Of a stretch of 64,000 bases of DNA, positions 7,824 to 16,638 are shown piece by piece. Position numbers and translations under genes: made by a program. Position 1 is the first letter of the stretch, and every line of letters starts with the position of its first letter. The DNA is from a bacterium (lineage in GTDB: Bacteria > Pseudomonadota > Alphaproteobacteria > Sphingomonadales > Sphingomonadaceae), in contig JAVBXL010000020.1 of the NCBI GenBank assembly GCA_030824575.1, positions 28,431 to 92,430 of the forward strand, written 5' to 3'. Below the pieces are notes generated by a model that saw only the letters and a program-made list of their open reading frames with translations, made no database searches and was not told the origin of the DNA.

Positions 7824-8483
7824 ATGGTTCCCCTTTCGTTCGCAGGTCATGCCTTCATGGCCCTGCCCGAGGCCGCGCTTTATTGGCCGGCGCAGCGGGC
7901 GCTGCTGGTCGCCGACCTGCATTTCGAAAAGGCAAGCTGGTATGCCCGCTTCGGCCAGTTCTTGCCGCCGCATGACAGCGAAGCGACGCTGGACGTGATC
8001 GAGGCGCTGGTGGCGCGCACCGGGGCGCAGGCGGTCTGGTCGCTGGGGGACAGCTTCCATGACGCCGATGGCGCCGCCCGGCTGGACCCGCGGGCCAGGG
8101 ATCGATTATTTTCCCTTACGGAAAGGCTGGACTGGATCTGGATTACCGGCAATCATGACGTCGGTGTCGCGACCATGCCCGGCGGAAAACGGGTGGCAGA
8201 GGCGCAGGTCGAGGGGATCTGGTTGCGGCATGAGGCGGAGGCGGACGATCCGCGCCCCGAAATATCCGGCCACTTCCACCCCAAGCTACGCCTCTCGCTG
8301 CGCGGTCGGCATGTGTCGCGGCGATGCTTCGTGGGGTCGGCGACTAAGCTGATCCTGCCTGCGCTGGGCGCGCTGACAGGGGGACTGGATGCCGGTCATG
8401 GAGAGATTCGCCGCGCCGTGGGGCCGGGAGCGGCCGCTCTGGTGCCGGTCGCGGACCGATTATTGCGCTTTCCCTTATCGTAA
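7824..8483 (+). CDS. pdeM: Ligase-associated DNA damage response endonuclease PdeM
   Basis: Calcineurin-like metallophosphoesterase of the ligase-associated DNA repair set. The metal-binding blocks are all present: DLHFEK (Asp31, His33), GDSFHD, GNHD and GHFHP. Length 219 residues is typical. In many bacteria pdeM adjoins the Lhr-type DEXH helicase and an ATP-dependent ligase. Here the helicase is 34 kb away (42502) and no ligase or exonuclease partner is in the window. Only upstream trhO shares the promoter region. Confidence 0.92.
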   Translation: MVPLSFAGHAFMALPEAALYWPAQRALLVADLHFEKASWYARFGQFLPPHDSEATLDVIEALVARTGAQAVWSLGDSFHDADGAARLDPRARDRLFSLTERLDWIWITGNHDVGVATMPGGKRVAEAQVEGIWLRHEAEADDPRPEISGHFHPKLRLSLRGRHVSRRCFVGSATKLILPALGALTGGLDAGHGEIRRAVGPGAAALVPVADRLLRFPLS

Positions 8484-8513
8484 GGCGACGTTACGGAAAG
8501 CAGATGTTAAGCC

Positions 8514-8529
8514 GTTGCCTATAGGCAAC
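8514..8529. promoter_or_regulatory. 16-bp perfect palindrome upstream of the TonB receptor
   Basis: GTTGCCTATAGGCAAC is a perfect inverted repeat (6-bp arms around TATA), 144 bases before the TonB receptor start and 31 bases after the pdeM stop. The symmetry and TATA centre suggest a dimeric repressor operator or a short hairpin. No cognate regulator is adjacent. Confidence 0.45.
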
Positions 8530-8672
8530 AGAGCCGGATCATTCGGTCGTCAGCTGCGCCAAAAGGCGCAGAAAAGCTGGGCTCTATTGCCTTCGCCCTG
8601 CTGTGGCCGCATAATCACCCACAGTTCCGACGCGGCGAAAAGTCGCGCGGACCAGGAGAGGATTAGCCAATC

Positions 8673-11495
8673 ATGACAGACAAGAATCTCTGGGCATCTG
8701 CCGCCATCGTCGCGCTGGCCATGAGTGCGGTCGCGGGCGCATCCGCCGCGCAAGCACAGGATGGAACGCAGGACGGCGTAGCGCCGCAACCAGTCGCCGA
8801 CGATATGGGCGCCAACATCATCGTTACCGCCACCCGCCGTGCCAGCCCCTTGTCCGACGTGCCGATCGCGGTGTCGGCCGTGGGCGCGGCCGCCATGCAG
8901 AATAGCGGCGCGAGCGATATCCGCACGCTGAACCAGTTGGCCCCTTCCCTGCTCGTGTCCTCCACCGGGTCCGAAGCCAATGCGTCGGCGCGTATCCGCG
9001 GCATTGGTACGGTGGGCGATAATCCGGGGCTGGAAAGCTCGGTCGCGGTGTTCATCGACGGCGTCTATCGCTCGCGCACCGGGTCGGGCCTCAACGAACT
9101 GGGCGAGATCGAGCGGGTCGAGGTGCTGCGCGGGCCGCAGGGCACGCTGTTCGGCCGCAATGCGTCGGCGGGCCTGATCAACATCATCAGCAAGGCACCG
9201 GAAAACACCTTCCATGCCAAGGGTGAGATCACCTATGGCAATTATGATTATTGGCGGCTGTCGGGCCGCGTCACCGGGCCGATCGCCGATGGCATCGCGC
9301 TCAGTCTGGACGGCGTCTGGTCCAAGCGCGACGGCTTTTACAAGCTGGTCGATGGCACGGGCGCAACCGTCGGCGACACCAATGACCGTGACCGCTATTT
9401 CGTGCGCGGCCAGGCGCTGATCGAACCCAATGACGCGCTCTCCATCCGGCTGATCGGCGATTACACCAATCGCGACGAAAGCTGCTGCGGCGCGGCCTAT
9501 ATCGAATCGCGCGAGCGGCGACCCGCAGCCGGCGGCGGCTATACCGACGCGCCGTTCAATCGCATCGCTGCGATCCTGGCGGGCCAGGGCAGCGTCATCC
9601 CGGCCGATCCCTATGATCGCGAACTCGCCACCACGCCGGGCCGCGACTATGTCAGCAAGCTCAAGGATTGGGGCGTTTCGGGCGAGATCAATTATAATTT
9701 CGGCGGCGCCAAGCTGACCAGCATCACCGCCTATCGCGATTACAAATCCCGCGACTATGGCGATTATGACTATAATCGCGCCGACCTGCTATACCGCGAT
9801 CCCAACACCTATCGCCAGTTCAAGACCTTCACGCAGGAATTGCGGCTTCAGGGGTCGGCTTTCGCCGATAAGCTCGACTGGCTAGTCGGCGGCTATTACG
9901 CCAATGAACGGCTGACGTTGCAGGATAATATCCGTTTCGGCGCGGACTATGGGCGCTTTGCGGCCTGTCGCCTGATGGCGGGGGCAAGCCTGAACAGCAA
10001 TTTCACCGCCCCGCAACTCGCCGCCTGTGGCAGCGGCCTCGCCACCCAGCCGCTCATCAGCGGTACGCAGGCGAACCTCAACGCCGGGCTGACCGCCGCG
10101 CTGATCGCGCGTGGCGTGCCGGCAGCGATCGCGGCGGCGCAGGCCGGGGCGATCTCCACCGGGCTGGGCAACGGCCTGCGTGCGCTGTCGGCGATTCCGT
10201 CGGGCACCGGCGACGTCGCGTCGCTCTACCGCCAGAAGAGCGAGAACTGGGCGCTCTTCACGCACAATATCGTCCACATCACCAACCGGCTCGATCTGAC
10301 CCTGGGCCTGCGCTACACCCATGAAAGCAAGCGCTTCTCGTCCGATTTCAACAACAACAACGCGACCTGCGCGGCGTTGCAGGCGTCCGGCCTGCCCGGC
10401 ATCGCCACCAATCCGGCGCTGGGCAGCGCGGCGACGCTGGCGGGCGGCATCCTGACGCTGGGGTGCCTGGGCAATGCGTCCACCGGCCTCAATGCGCTCG
10501 ACCTGAACGACAAGATCAGCGATGGCGAATTTTCCGGTACGGCGGTGCTGTCGTGGAAGCCGATCGACGAACTGCTGCTCTATGGCAGCTATTCGAAGGG
10601 CTATAAGGCGGGCGGCTATAATCTGGATCGTTTCCAGCTGGGATCGACGGGTCTGAACGCCATTCCCGCCGTCTTTTCGCCGCGCACCAATGCCGACGTC
10701 GCCAGCCTGCGCTTCGCCGCGGAAAAAGTGGATTCGTTTGAGGTCGGCCTGAAATTTGCGCAGCCCAAATGGAGCGTGAACATCGCCGCCTTCCGGCAGG
10801 AGTTCAAGAATTTCCAGCTGAACACGTTCAACGGCACCAGCTTCGTCGTCCAGAATATCAATGGCTGCGACAGCGCGCTCAGCGCTGCGCGGACCTGCGA
10901 CAGCGGCGACGTTGGCCCCGGCCTGATCAGCCAGGGCGTGGAGCTGGAAGCATCGGTGACCCCGGCGCGCAACTTCCGCGTGTCCGGCGGCGCAACCTAT
11001 GCCCGTGCCAAATTCGCCAACCGGCTGGTCGGCAGCGGCAACGGCGCTGTGCCGCTCGACCCCGCGCTGTTCCTGTTGCCCGGATCGATCAACAGTAACG
11101 CACCGCAACTGGTCACGACCGCCAGTATGGCCTGGACCCCGGACATCGGCGCATCGGGCCTGTCGGCGCTTTTCTACGTCGATGGCCGCATGACCAGCGA
11201 CTATAATACCGGGTCCGACCTGTTCCCTGAAAAGCGGCAGGACGGCTATGCCATCGTCAACGCCCGCGTCGGTATTCGTGGGCCGGACCAGCGCTGGGCG
11301 GTGGAGTTCTGGGGCCAGAATATCTTCAACCAGAATTATACCCAGGTCGCCTTCTCCAGCCCGCTCCAGTCGAGCAGCCCCGGCACGTCGACCACTGGCC
11401 AGTTCGGCCAAGGCGCGCCAATGGCGAATCAGCTGATCTCCGCTTATCTGGCCGAACCGCGCACCTATGGCATTACCCTGCGCGGGAGTTTCTAG
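8673..11495 (+). CDS. TonB-dependent outer-membrane receptor
   Basis: 940-residue active-transport receptor: signal peptide (cleavage near AAQAQ, about 28), a TonB-box-like IIVTATRR (about 48-55), plug domain (about 60-170, with DGVYRSRTG and VEVLRGPQGTLFGRNASAG), then a 22-strand-type barrel with alternating aromatic strands and the terminal sequence GITLRGSF ending in Phe. Long polar insertions with paired cysteines (about 430-460 and 560-610) are probably extracellular loops. The substrate cannot be told. It stands alone after a 189-base upstream region with a palindrome at 8514. Its stop overlaps the YggS stop in a shared CTAG. Confidence 0.95.
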   Translation: MTDKNLWASAAIVALAMSAVAGASAAQAQDGTQDGVAPQPVADDMGANIIVTATRRASPLSDVPIAVSAVGAAAMQNSGASDIRTLNQLAPSLLVSSTGSEANASARIRGIGTVGDNPGLESSVAVFIDGVYRSRTGSGLNELGEIERVEVLRGPQGTLFGRNASAGLINIISKAPENTFHAKGEITYGNYDYWRLSGRVTGPIADGIALSLDGVWSKRDGFYKLVDGTGATVGDTNDRDRYFVRGQALIEPNDALSIRLIGDYTNRDESCCGAAYIESRERRPAAGGGYTDAPFNRIAAILAGQGSVIPADPYDRELATTPGRDYVSKLKDWGVSGEINYNFGGAKLTSITAYRDYKSRDYGDYDYNRADLLYRDPNTYRQFKTFTQELRLQGSAFADKLDWLVGGYYANERLTLQDNIRFGADYGRFAACRLMAGASLNSNFTAPQLAACGSGLATQPLISGTQANLNAGLTAALIARGVPAAIAAAQAGAISTGLGNGLRALSAIPSGTGDVASLYRQKSENWALFTHNIVHITNRLDLTLGLRYTHESKRFSSDFNNNNATCAALQASGLPGIATNPALGSAATLAGGILTLGCLGNASTGLNALDLNDKISDGEFSGTAVLSWKPIDELLLYGSYSKGYKAGGYNLDRFQLGSTGLNAIPAVFSPRTNADVASLRFAAEKVDSFEVGLKFAQPKWSVNIAAFRQEFKNFQLNTFNGTSFVVQNINGCDSALSAARTCDSGDVGPGLISQGVELEASVTPARNFRVSGGATYARAKFANRLVGSGNGAVPLDPALFLLPGSINSNAPQLVTTASMAWTPDIGASGLSALFYVDGRMTSDYNTGSDLFPEKRQDGYAIVNARVGIRGPDQRWAVEFWGQNIFNQNYTQVAFSSPLQSSSPGTSTTGQFGQGAPMANQLISAYLAEPRTYGITLRGSF

Positions 11496-12226
11496 GCGCG
11501 GGAGTTTCTGAGCATCCCTCTCCCGCTCGCCGGTACGGGGCGAGCGGGAGAAGGTCTTTCCCCGAACAGGGCAGTCCCGACACGGATATCGGTCGCGCCC
11601 AACATGATCGCGGTTTCATAATCGCCCGACATGCCCATGGAGAGGCGATCCAGCCCCTCCTCCCGCGCGATCTTCGCCAATAGCGCGAAGAAGGGCGCTG
11701 CCTCGATATCGGCCGGCGGGACGCACATCAGGCCCAAAACAGGGATATCGGCGCCGCGCGCCGCGGCGATCAGCGAAGGCAGATCGGCTATGGCGCAGCC
11801 GCCCTTCTGCTCTTCCGCGCCGATATTGACCTGGATGAAGCAGGGGACGCGCCTGTCCGCGCCGTCCATTGCCTTGGCCAGCGCGGTCAGCAGCGAGGGG
11901 CGGTCGAGGCTGTGGATGACGTCGAACAGCGCGACCGCATCGGCCGCCTTGTTCGATTGAAGCTGGCCGACCAGATGCAGTGCGACGCCGGAAAATTCGT
12001 CGCGCAGCGCAGGCCATTTCTCCTGCGCTTCCTGCACCCGATTTTCGCCGAACGCACGTTGCCCGGCATGGAGCAGCGGGCGGATCGTGTCGGCGTCGTG
12101 CGTCTTCGATACCGCGATCAGGTTGATGTCGTCGGCGGTCCGCTGCGTCAGGCGGGCGGCGCGGTCGATGCTGTCGCGCAGGGTGGCGAGGCGCTGGGTT
12201 GCTTCGATTAGGCTGTCTGTGGTCAT
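11492..12226 (-). CDS. YggS/PLPBP family PLP homeostasis protein
   Basis: Single-domain PLP-binding protein of the YggS/ProSC family, which buffers pyridoxal phosphate rather than acting as a racemase. The PLP lysine is Lys41 in LIAVSKTHDAD, followed by FGENRVQEAQEKW, LHLVGQLQSNKA, QVNIGAEEQKGGC and LSMGMSGDYETAI. Start taken at the Met of MTTDSLIEATQ (12226). At 244 residues the tail is about 15 longer than usual because the frame runs on into the convergent TonB receptor stop. ThiE-like gene starts divergently 23 bases away. Confidence 0.93.
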   Translation of the reverse strand: MTTDSLIEATQRLATLRDSIDRAARLTQRTADDINLIAVSKTHDADTIRPLLHAGQRAFGENRVQEAQEKWPALRDEFSGVALHLVGQLQSNKAADAVALFDVIHSLDRPSLLTALAKAMDGADRRVPCFIQVNIGAEEQKGGCAIADLPSLIAAARGADIPVLGLMCVPPADIEAAPFFALLAKIAREEGLDRLSMGMSGDYETAIMLGATDIRVGTALFGERPSPARPVPASGRGMLRNSRA

Positions 12227-12249
12227 GCGCGCTGCTATAGGCGAAGGCC

Positions 12250-12804
12250 ATGGATCGTCGCCACCGCAAAAAACTGCCTGCCCTGTGGCTGATGACCGAC
12301 GAGCGGGTCGATGCGGCGGCGTTGCTGGCGGCGGCTGTGCGCCTGCCCAAGGGGCGCGGCGGCATCGTCTTTCGCCATTACCGCACCGAACCGGCGGCAC
12401 GGCGCGCGCTGTTTATGGCGTTGCGGGCGATCGCGTGGCGACGACGGCTGGTGCTGTTGCTCGCCGGTTCGGCGCGGGACGCGGCGGCGTGGCGGGCCGA
12501 TGGCGTGCATGGGCGGGACGGGCGTCGTACGGTCTGGCCGCTAATACGCAGCCGCGCCGTGCATGATGCGCGCGAGGCCGTAGCGGCGCGGCGGGCCGGG
12601 GCAGACATATGTTTCGTTTCGCCCCTCTTCCCGACCCGATCGCATCCGGGCGCTGATGCTTTGGGGCGATTGCCCTTTGCCGCGCTGGCAAGGCAGGTGG
12701 ATGCCCCGGTGATGGCGCTGGGCGGCGTGCGCCGAAAGCACCGGCCTATGCTGGGCGGGATCGGTGCGGACGGCTGGGCGGCGATCGACGGGCTGACGGG
12801 TTAG
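12250..12804 (+). CDS. Thiamine-phosphate synthase-like (ThiE/TenI) protein
   Basis: 184-residue TIM-barrel fragment related to ThiE/TenI. Recognisable pieces are ALWLMTDERV at the start, ADGVHGRDGRR (ThiE: GVHLGQ), CFVSPLFPTRSHPGADALG (ThiE: GPxFPTxTK) and APVMALGGV. It is shorter than true ThiE (about 205-215) and replaces several substrate-contact positions, for example Leu-Gly-Gln by Gly-Arg-Asp. Thiamine synthesis is therefore uncertain; a TenI-like or other role is possible. No thi genes are nearby. Confidence 0.72.
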   Translation: MDRRHRKKLPALWLMTDERVDAAALLAAAVRLPKGRGGIVFRHYRTEPAARRALFMALRAIAWRRRLVLLLAGSARDAAAWRADGVHGRDGRRTVWPLIRSRAVHDAREAVAARRAGADICFVSPLFPTRSHPGADALGRLPFAALARQVDAPVMALGGVRRKHRPMLGGIGADGWAAIDGLTG

Positions 12805-12806
12805 AG

Positions 12807-12902
12807 CCGCGTGCTCCTGCGAAGGCGGGAACCTAGACTAGTTCGGACGATGCGGTGATGCGCAACGGTGGAACTGGGTTCCCGCCTCCGCGGGAACACG
12901 GG
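12807..12902. repeat. Extragenic palindrome, family 2, copy D
   Basis: Inverted repeat: left arm CGTGCTCCTGCGAAGGCGGG then AACC; right arm GGTTCCCGCCTCCGCGGGAA then CACGG. It separates the convergent ThiE-like and HAD genes and touches the end of the HAD gene. Related copies are at 62987 and, degenerate, at 39719. Confidence 0.85.
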
Positions 12903-13580
12903 TCAATTCCAGTCAACGCGCGTCCAGCCGCGCTCCGCCGCCAGCCTGGCCAGCGGCTTATGCGGGTTGGAGGCGAAGGCGATATCCGCAAATTCCAGCA
13001 TCGGCGCGTCGGACACATGGTCGGAATAGGCGCGGATATGCGCTTGGCCACGGTCGATCGCCTGCGACGCCATCCACGCCTTGATCATCCGCAGCTTGCC
13101 GGTGTCGTAGCAATTTTCGCCGGCGATTCTGGCGCGGACATAGCGCAGATCCTGGCTGAGATGATCGGTGGCGATCACCGCGTCGAAGCCCAGCCGCCGC
13201 GCGATCGGCTCGACATAGAGTCGGTAGGAGGCGGTGGCGAGCACAAGCGTATAGCCATTGGCCCGGTCCTGCGCGATCTGCGCCACCGCGCCGGCGCGCA
13301 GGTTGCGCGCGATCACCCGGTCGGCATAGCTTTCGATATGGGGCATGAGTTTCGCGCGTTCGACGTTGAAACCGATCATCAGCGCCTGATTATATTCCTT
13401 GAGCCGCTGGCGGCTGACCAGCTTCACCACATAGGCCAGCATGAGCAGGATGACGCAGGGGAAAAGCACCAACCGCCAGGGCGCCATATGCCCCGCCACA
13501 TGGATCAGGAAGCCGGTATAGGTGCCGCTGAAGGTCACCGTGCGGTCCATATCGTAGATGGCCAACTTGTGCGTCGTCAT
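12903..13580 (-). CDS. HAD-IB family phosphatase
   Basis: 225-residue haloacid-dehalogenase-type hydrolase of the IB (SerB-like) group. The nucleophile motif is IYDMDRTVT (Asp10, Asp12, Thr14), motif II is ATASYRLYVEP and the metal-binding motif is AYSDHVSDAPML. A hydrophobic cap segment (WRLVLFPCVILLMLAYVVKL, about 35-58) suggests membrane association, as in related lipid-phosphate HAD proteins. Start taken at MTTHKLAIYD (13580). It is divergent from the Mla operon (98-base gap), so a lipid substrate is possible but unproven. Confidence 0.85.
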   Translation of the reverse strand: MTTHKLAIYDMDRTVTFSGTYTGFLIHVAGHMAPWRLVLFPCVILLMLAYVVKLVSRQRLKEYNQALMIGFNVERAKLMPHIESYADRVIARNLRAGAVAQIAQDRANGYTLVLATASYRLYVEPIARRLGFDAVIATDHLSQDLRYVRARIAGENCYDTGKLRMIKAWMASQAIDRGQAHIRAYSDHVSDAPMLEFADIAFASNPHKPLARLAAERGWTRVDWN

Positions 13581-13678
13581 GCCGTATCCGAAACTTTTAC
13601 CGTTACCCTTCGTTCTGGCTTGCGGATGGGCCGTTTCGGCTTGCCGTGCAACCGATAATGGACCAGTAATCCCATCGC

Positions 13679-14788
13679 ATGAACAAAGCCGCCGAACTAG
13701 TCGAGGAACAGCGCGACGGCAGCAATGTGGTCCGGCTTTCCGGGTCGCTCGCGATCGCCTCCCTGGGCGATCTGCCGAACCAACTGGATGCCATACAGGG
13801 TCCGGTCGGCGCGATCGACCTGTCCGCCGTCGATCATATGGACACAATCGGTGCCTGGACCGTGCATCGCACGACCAAGCGTCTGGGCTGTGATGTCACC
13901 GGCGCCAGCGACGATGCCCGCCGCCTGATCGATGCGGTCGGTGAACTGGATGAGCCGGTGCCGATCAGGCCCGATCATATCCATCCATTGCGCCGCGTCG
14001 TCGGCCAGATCGGCGAGGCGGTGATCGCTTCGGGCGCGACCCTGATGGGGCTGCTCGGCTTTTTCGGTGCCACACTGATCGCGACATGGAGCGTGATCCG
14101 CCATCCGCATCGTTTCCGCATCAATGCGGTGGTGCAGCGGTTCGAGGTGGTCGGCGTGTCGGCGCTGGGCATTATCGGCCTGATGAGTTTTCTGATAGGC
14201 ATCGTCATCGCCCAGCAGGGATCGGTGCAGCTGCGCCAGTTCGGCATGGAGATGCTGACGATCAACCTGGTGGGCCGCCTGACTTTCCGCGAACTGGGCG
14301 TGCTGATGACCGCAATCATGGTCGCGGGCCGATCCGGCTCTGCCTTTGCCGCGCAATTGGGCACGATGAAGCTGACCGAAGAGGTCGACGCGATGCGCAC
14401 CATCGGCGTGTCGCCGATGGAGGCGCTGGTGCTGCCCCGCACCCTCGCCGTCGTCATCATGATGCCGCTGCTGGGCTTTTACGCATCAGTAATGGCGGTG
14501 ATCGGTGGCGGCTTCCTGTGCGCGATCGCGCTAGAAATCCCGCCCATCACCTTCGTCCAGCGGCTGCGCGAAGTCGTGCCGATCACCGACCTGTGGGTCG
14601 GCCTGATCAAGGCACCGGTGTTCGGCGTCATCATCGCGCTGTCGGGCTGCTACCAGGGGATGCAGGTCAAGGGCAATGCCGAGGAAGTCGGCCTACGCAC
14701 CACCGCGGCCGTGGTGCAGGCGATCTTCATGGTCATCGTAATCGACGCCTTCTTTGCGGTCTTCTTTACCTGGGTGGGCTGGAACTGA
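13679..14788 (+). CDS. mlaE: MlaE-type ABC permease with fused STAS domain
   Basis: Inner-membrane permease of an Mla/MCE phospholipid transporter. Residues 1-105 form a STAS-like (MlaB-type) domain (VVRLSGSLAIASLGDLPNQL, AIDLSAVDHMDTIGAWTV). Residues 115-369 are the MlaE permease, with five or six membrane segments and the family core AGRSGSAFAAQLGTMKLTEE and VDAMRTIGVSPMEALVLPR. In E. coli MlaB is a separate protein; here it is fused. The stop overlaps the ATG of the ATPase gene in TGATG. First gene of a four-gene operon. Confidence 0.94.
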   Translation: MNKAAELVEEQRDGSNVVRLSGSLAIASLGDLPNQLDAIQGPVGAIDLSAVDHMDTIGAWTVHRTTKRLGCDVTGASDDARRLIDAVGELDEPVPIRPDHIHPLRRVVGQIGEAVIASGATLMGLLGFFGATLIATWSVIRHPHRFRINAVVQRFEVVGVSALGIIGLMSFLIGIVIAQQGSVQLRQFGMEMLTINLVGRLTFRELGVLMTAIMVAGRSGSAFAAQLGTMKLTEEVDAMRTIGVSPMEALVLPRTLAVVIMMPLLGFYASVMAVIGGGFLCAIALEIPPITFVQRLREVVPITDLWVGLIKAPVFGVIIALSGCYQGMQVKGNAEEVGLRTTAAVVQAIFMVIVIDAFFAVFFTWVGWN

Positions 14789-15672
14789 TGAGCGAGCAGG
14801 ACATCGCCCAAGCCGAGGAACAGCGTATCGACGAAGCGGTTCAGACCGCCGACATCGCGATTTCGGTGCGCGGTCTGCGCAACAGTTTCGGCGACCAGCT
14901 GATCCATGACGGGCTGGACCTGGACGTGCGCAAGGGCGAGATATTGGGCGTGGTCGGCGGGTCCGGCACCGGCAAGTCGGTGCTGATGCGCTCGATCATC
15001 GGCCTCCAGACGCCTGATGAGGGGGAAATTCACGTCTTCGGCGAGTCCATGGTCGGACGGTCGGATGATGAGGCGCTGGCGATCCGCAAGCGCTGGGGCG
15101 TGTTGTTTCAGGGCGGCGCGTTGTTTTCGACGCTGACCGTGGCCGAAAATGTCGAAGTGCCGATCCGCGAATATTATCCCAATATCGGGCCGCAGCTGCG
15201 CGACGAGATTGCCGCTTACAAGATTCGTATGACCGGCTTGCCGACCGAGGCCGGTCCCAAATATCCGTCCGAACTATCCGGCGGCATGAAGAAGCGCGCT
15301 GGCCTCGCCCGCGCGCTGGCGCTGGACCCGGACCTGCTGTTCCTGGATGAGCCGACTGCCGGTCTCGACCCCATCGGTGCGGCCGCGTTTGACGACCAGA
15401 CGCGCAAATTGCAGCAGACGCTGGGCCTGACGGTATTCCTCATCACCCATGATCTCGATACGCTCTATTCGATCTGTGACCGGGTGGCGGTGCTGGCGGA
15501 CAAAAAGGTGACGGCGGTCGGCACGATCGACGAACTGCTGGCGACCGACCATCCCTGGATACAGGAATATTTCAACGGCCCGCGCGGCCGGGCTGCGACG
15601 GCGGCCGTGTCGCGTCATAAGGACCGCGAACAGACACAGGCGGCGCAGAGTCCGTCGGACGGAAGGCGATAG
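14788..15672 (+). CDS. mlaF: MlaF-type ABC transporter ATPase
   Basis: ATPase of the Mla lipid transporter, 294 residues. Walker A is GGSGTGKS (57-64), the signature is LSGGMKKRAGLARAL, Walker B plus D-loop is DLLFLDEPTAGLDPIG and the switch His is in LITHDLDT. LSGGMKKR instead of the usual LSGGQ is the form normal for MlaF. The Ala/Gln-rich C-terminal tail (about 270-294) is probably disordered. The start codon overlaps the mlaE stop and mlaD begins four bases after the stop. Confidence 0.95.
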   Translation: MSEQDIAQAEEQRIDEAVQTADIAISVRGLRNSFGDQLIHDGLDLDVRKGEILGVVGGSGTGKSVLMRSIIGLQTPDEGEIHVFGESMVGRSDDEALAIRKRWGVLFQGGALFSTLTVAENVEVPIREYYPNIGPQLRDEIAAYKIRMTGLPTEAGPKYPSELSGGMKKRAGLARALALDPDLLFLDEPTAGLDPIGAAAFDDQTRKLQQTLGLTVFLITHDLDTLYSICDRVAVLADKKVTAVGTIDELLATDHPWIQEYFNGPRGRAATAAVSRHKDREQTQAAQSPSDGRR

Positions 15673-15675
15673 GAT

Positions 15676-16638
15676 ATGGAAACCCGCTCCAATCATGTGC
15701 TGGTCGGTGCAGTCACGTTGCTGCTGCTGGCTGCGATCATGGCCGCCGCTTTCTGGTTTTCGCGCATTTCCGATGGCGAGAACAGGGAGTTCGACATCTT
15801 CTTCAAACAGTCGGTCAGCGGCCTCGCCAAGGGGTCCAGCGTCAATTACGCGGGCGTCCCATCGGGCAAGGTCGAAAATATCGAACTGTGGAAGCAAGAT
15901 CCCAGTTTCGTGAAAGTCCGCATTTCGGTGAAGGACGGCACCCCGGTCCTGCAAGGCACGACCGCGACCATCGCGGGCGTCGGCTTTACCGGCGTCAGCG
16001 AAGTGGTGCTGGACGGTGCGGTCAAGGGCGCGCCGCCGATCGCCTGCCCAGTCAATAATGTCCGGGCCACCTGTCCCGACGGCGTGCCGGTGATCCCGAC
16101 CAAGCCCGGCGCGCTGGGCGAACTGCTCAATAATGCGCCGCAGTTGCTGGAGCGGATTTCGACGCTGACGGAACGCCTGACCGAATTGCTGAACGACAAG
16201 AATCAGCAGTCGATCGCGGGTATCCTGGCCAATGTCGAGCGGGTGTCGGGCGCGCTGGCCGATCGCAGCCCCGAAATCGCCGCTACCCTGGCCGAAGCGC
16301 GGATTGCGGTGCAGCGCACCGGCGTTGCGATCGAACAGATCGGCAAACTGGCCGCGACGACCGATTCGATGCTGACCGAGGAAGGCAAGCCGCTGATGAG
16401 CGATCTGCGCAAGAGCGTGCAGGCCGCCACCCGCAGCATCGAGACGTTGGACAAGACCATCGGTGAGGCGCAGCCGGGCGTGAAGGCGTTCAGCACCCAA
16501 ACCATGCCGGAGGTCAACCAGTTGGTCCGTGACCTGCGCGAAATGTCGCGCTCCTTCCGCGGCGTCGCGGAAAAGCTCGACCAGCAGGGCGCCGGGTCGC
16601 TGGTCGGATCGCCCAAGCTGCCGGACTATAAGCCATGA
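15676..16638 (+). CDS. mlaD: MlaD/MCE domain substrate-binding protein
   Basis: Periplasmic-facing lipid-binding subunit anchored by one N-terminal membrane helix (about 8-28). The MCE domain (about 38-120) contains FFKQSVSGLAKGSSVNYAGV, GKVENIEL and ATIAGVGFTGVSEVVLDG. A long helical region follows (about 150-300), with heptad-like stretches such as LERISTLTERLTELLNDKN, as in MCE proteins that form a hexameric tunnel. The stop overlaps the start of the lipoprotein gene by four bases. Confidence 0.93.
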   Translation: METRSNHVLVGAVTLLLLAAIMAAAFWFSRISDGENREFDIFFKQSVSGLAKGSSVNYAGVPSGKVENIELWKQDPSFVKVRISVKDGTPVLQGTTATIAGVGFTGVSEVVLDGAVKGAPPIACPVNNVRATCPDGVPVIPTKPGALGELLNNAPQLLERISTLTERLTELLNDKNQQSIAGILANVERVSGALADRSPEIAATLAEARIAVQRTGVAIEQIGKLAATTDSMLTEEGKPLMSDLRKSVQAATRSIETLDKTIGEAQPGVKAFSTQTMPEVNQLVRDLREMSRSFRGVAEKLDQQGAGSLVGSPKLPDYKP

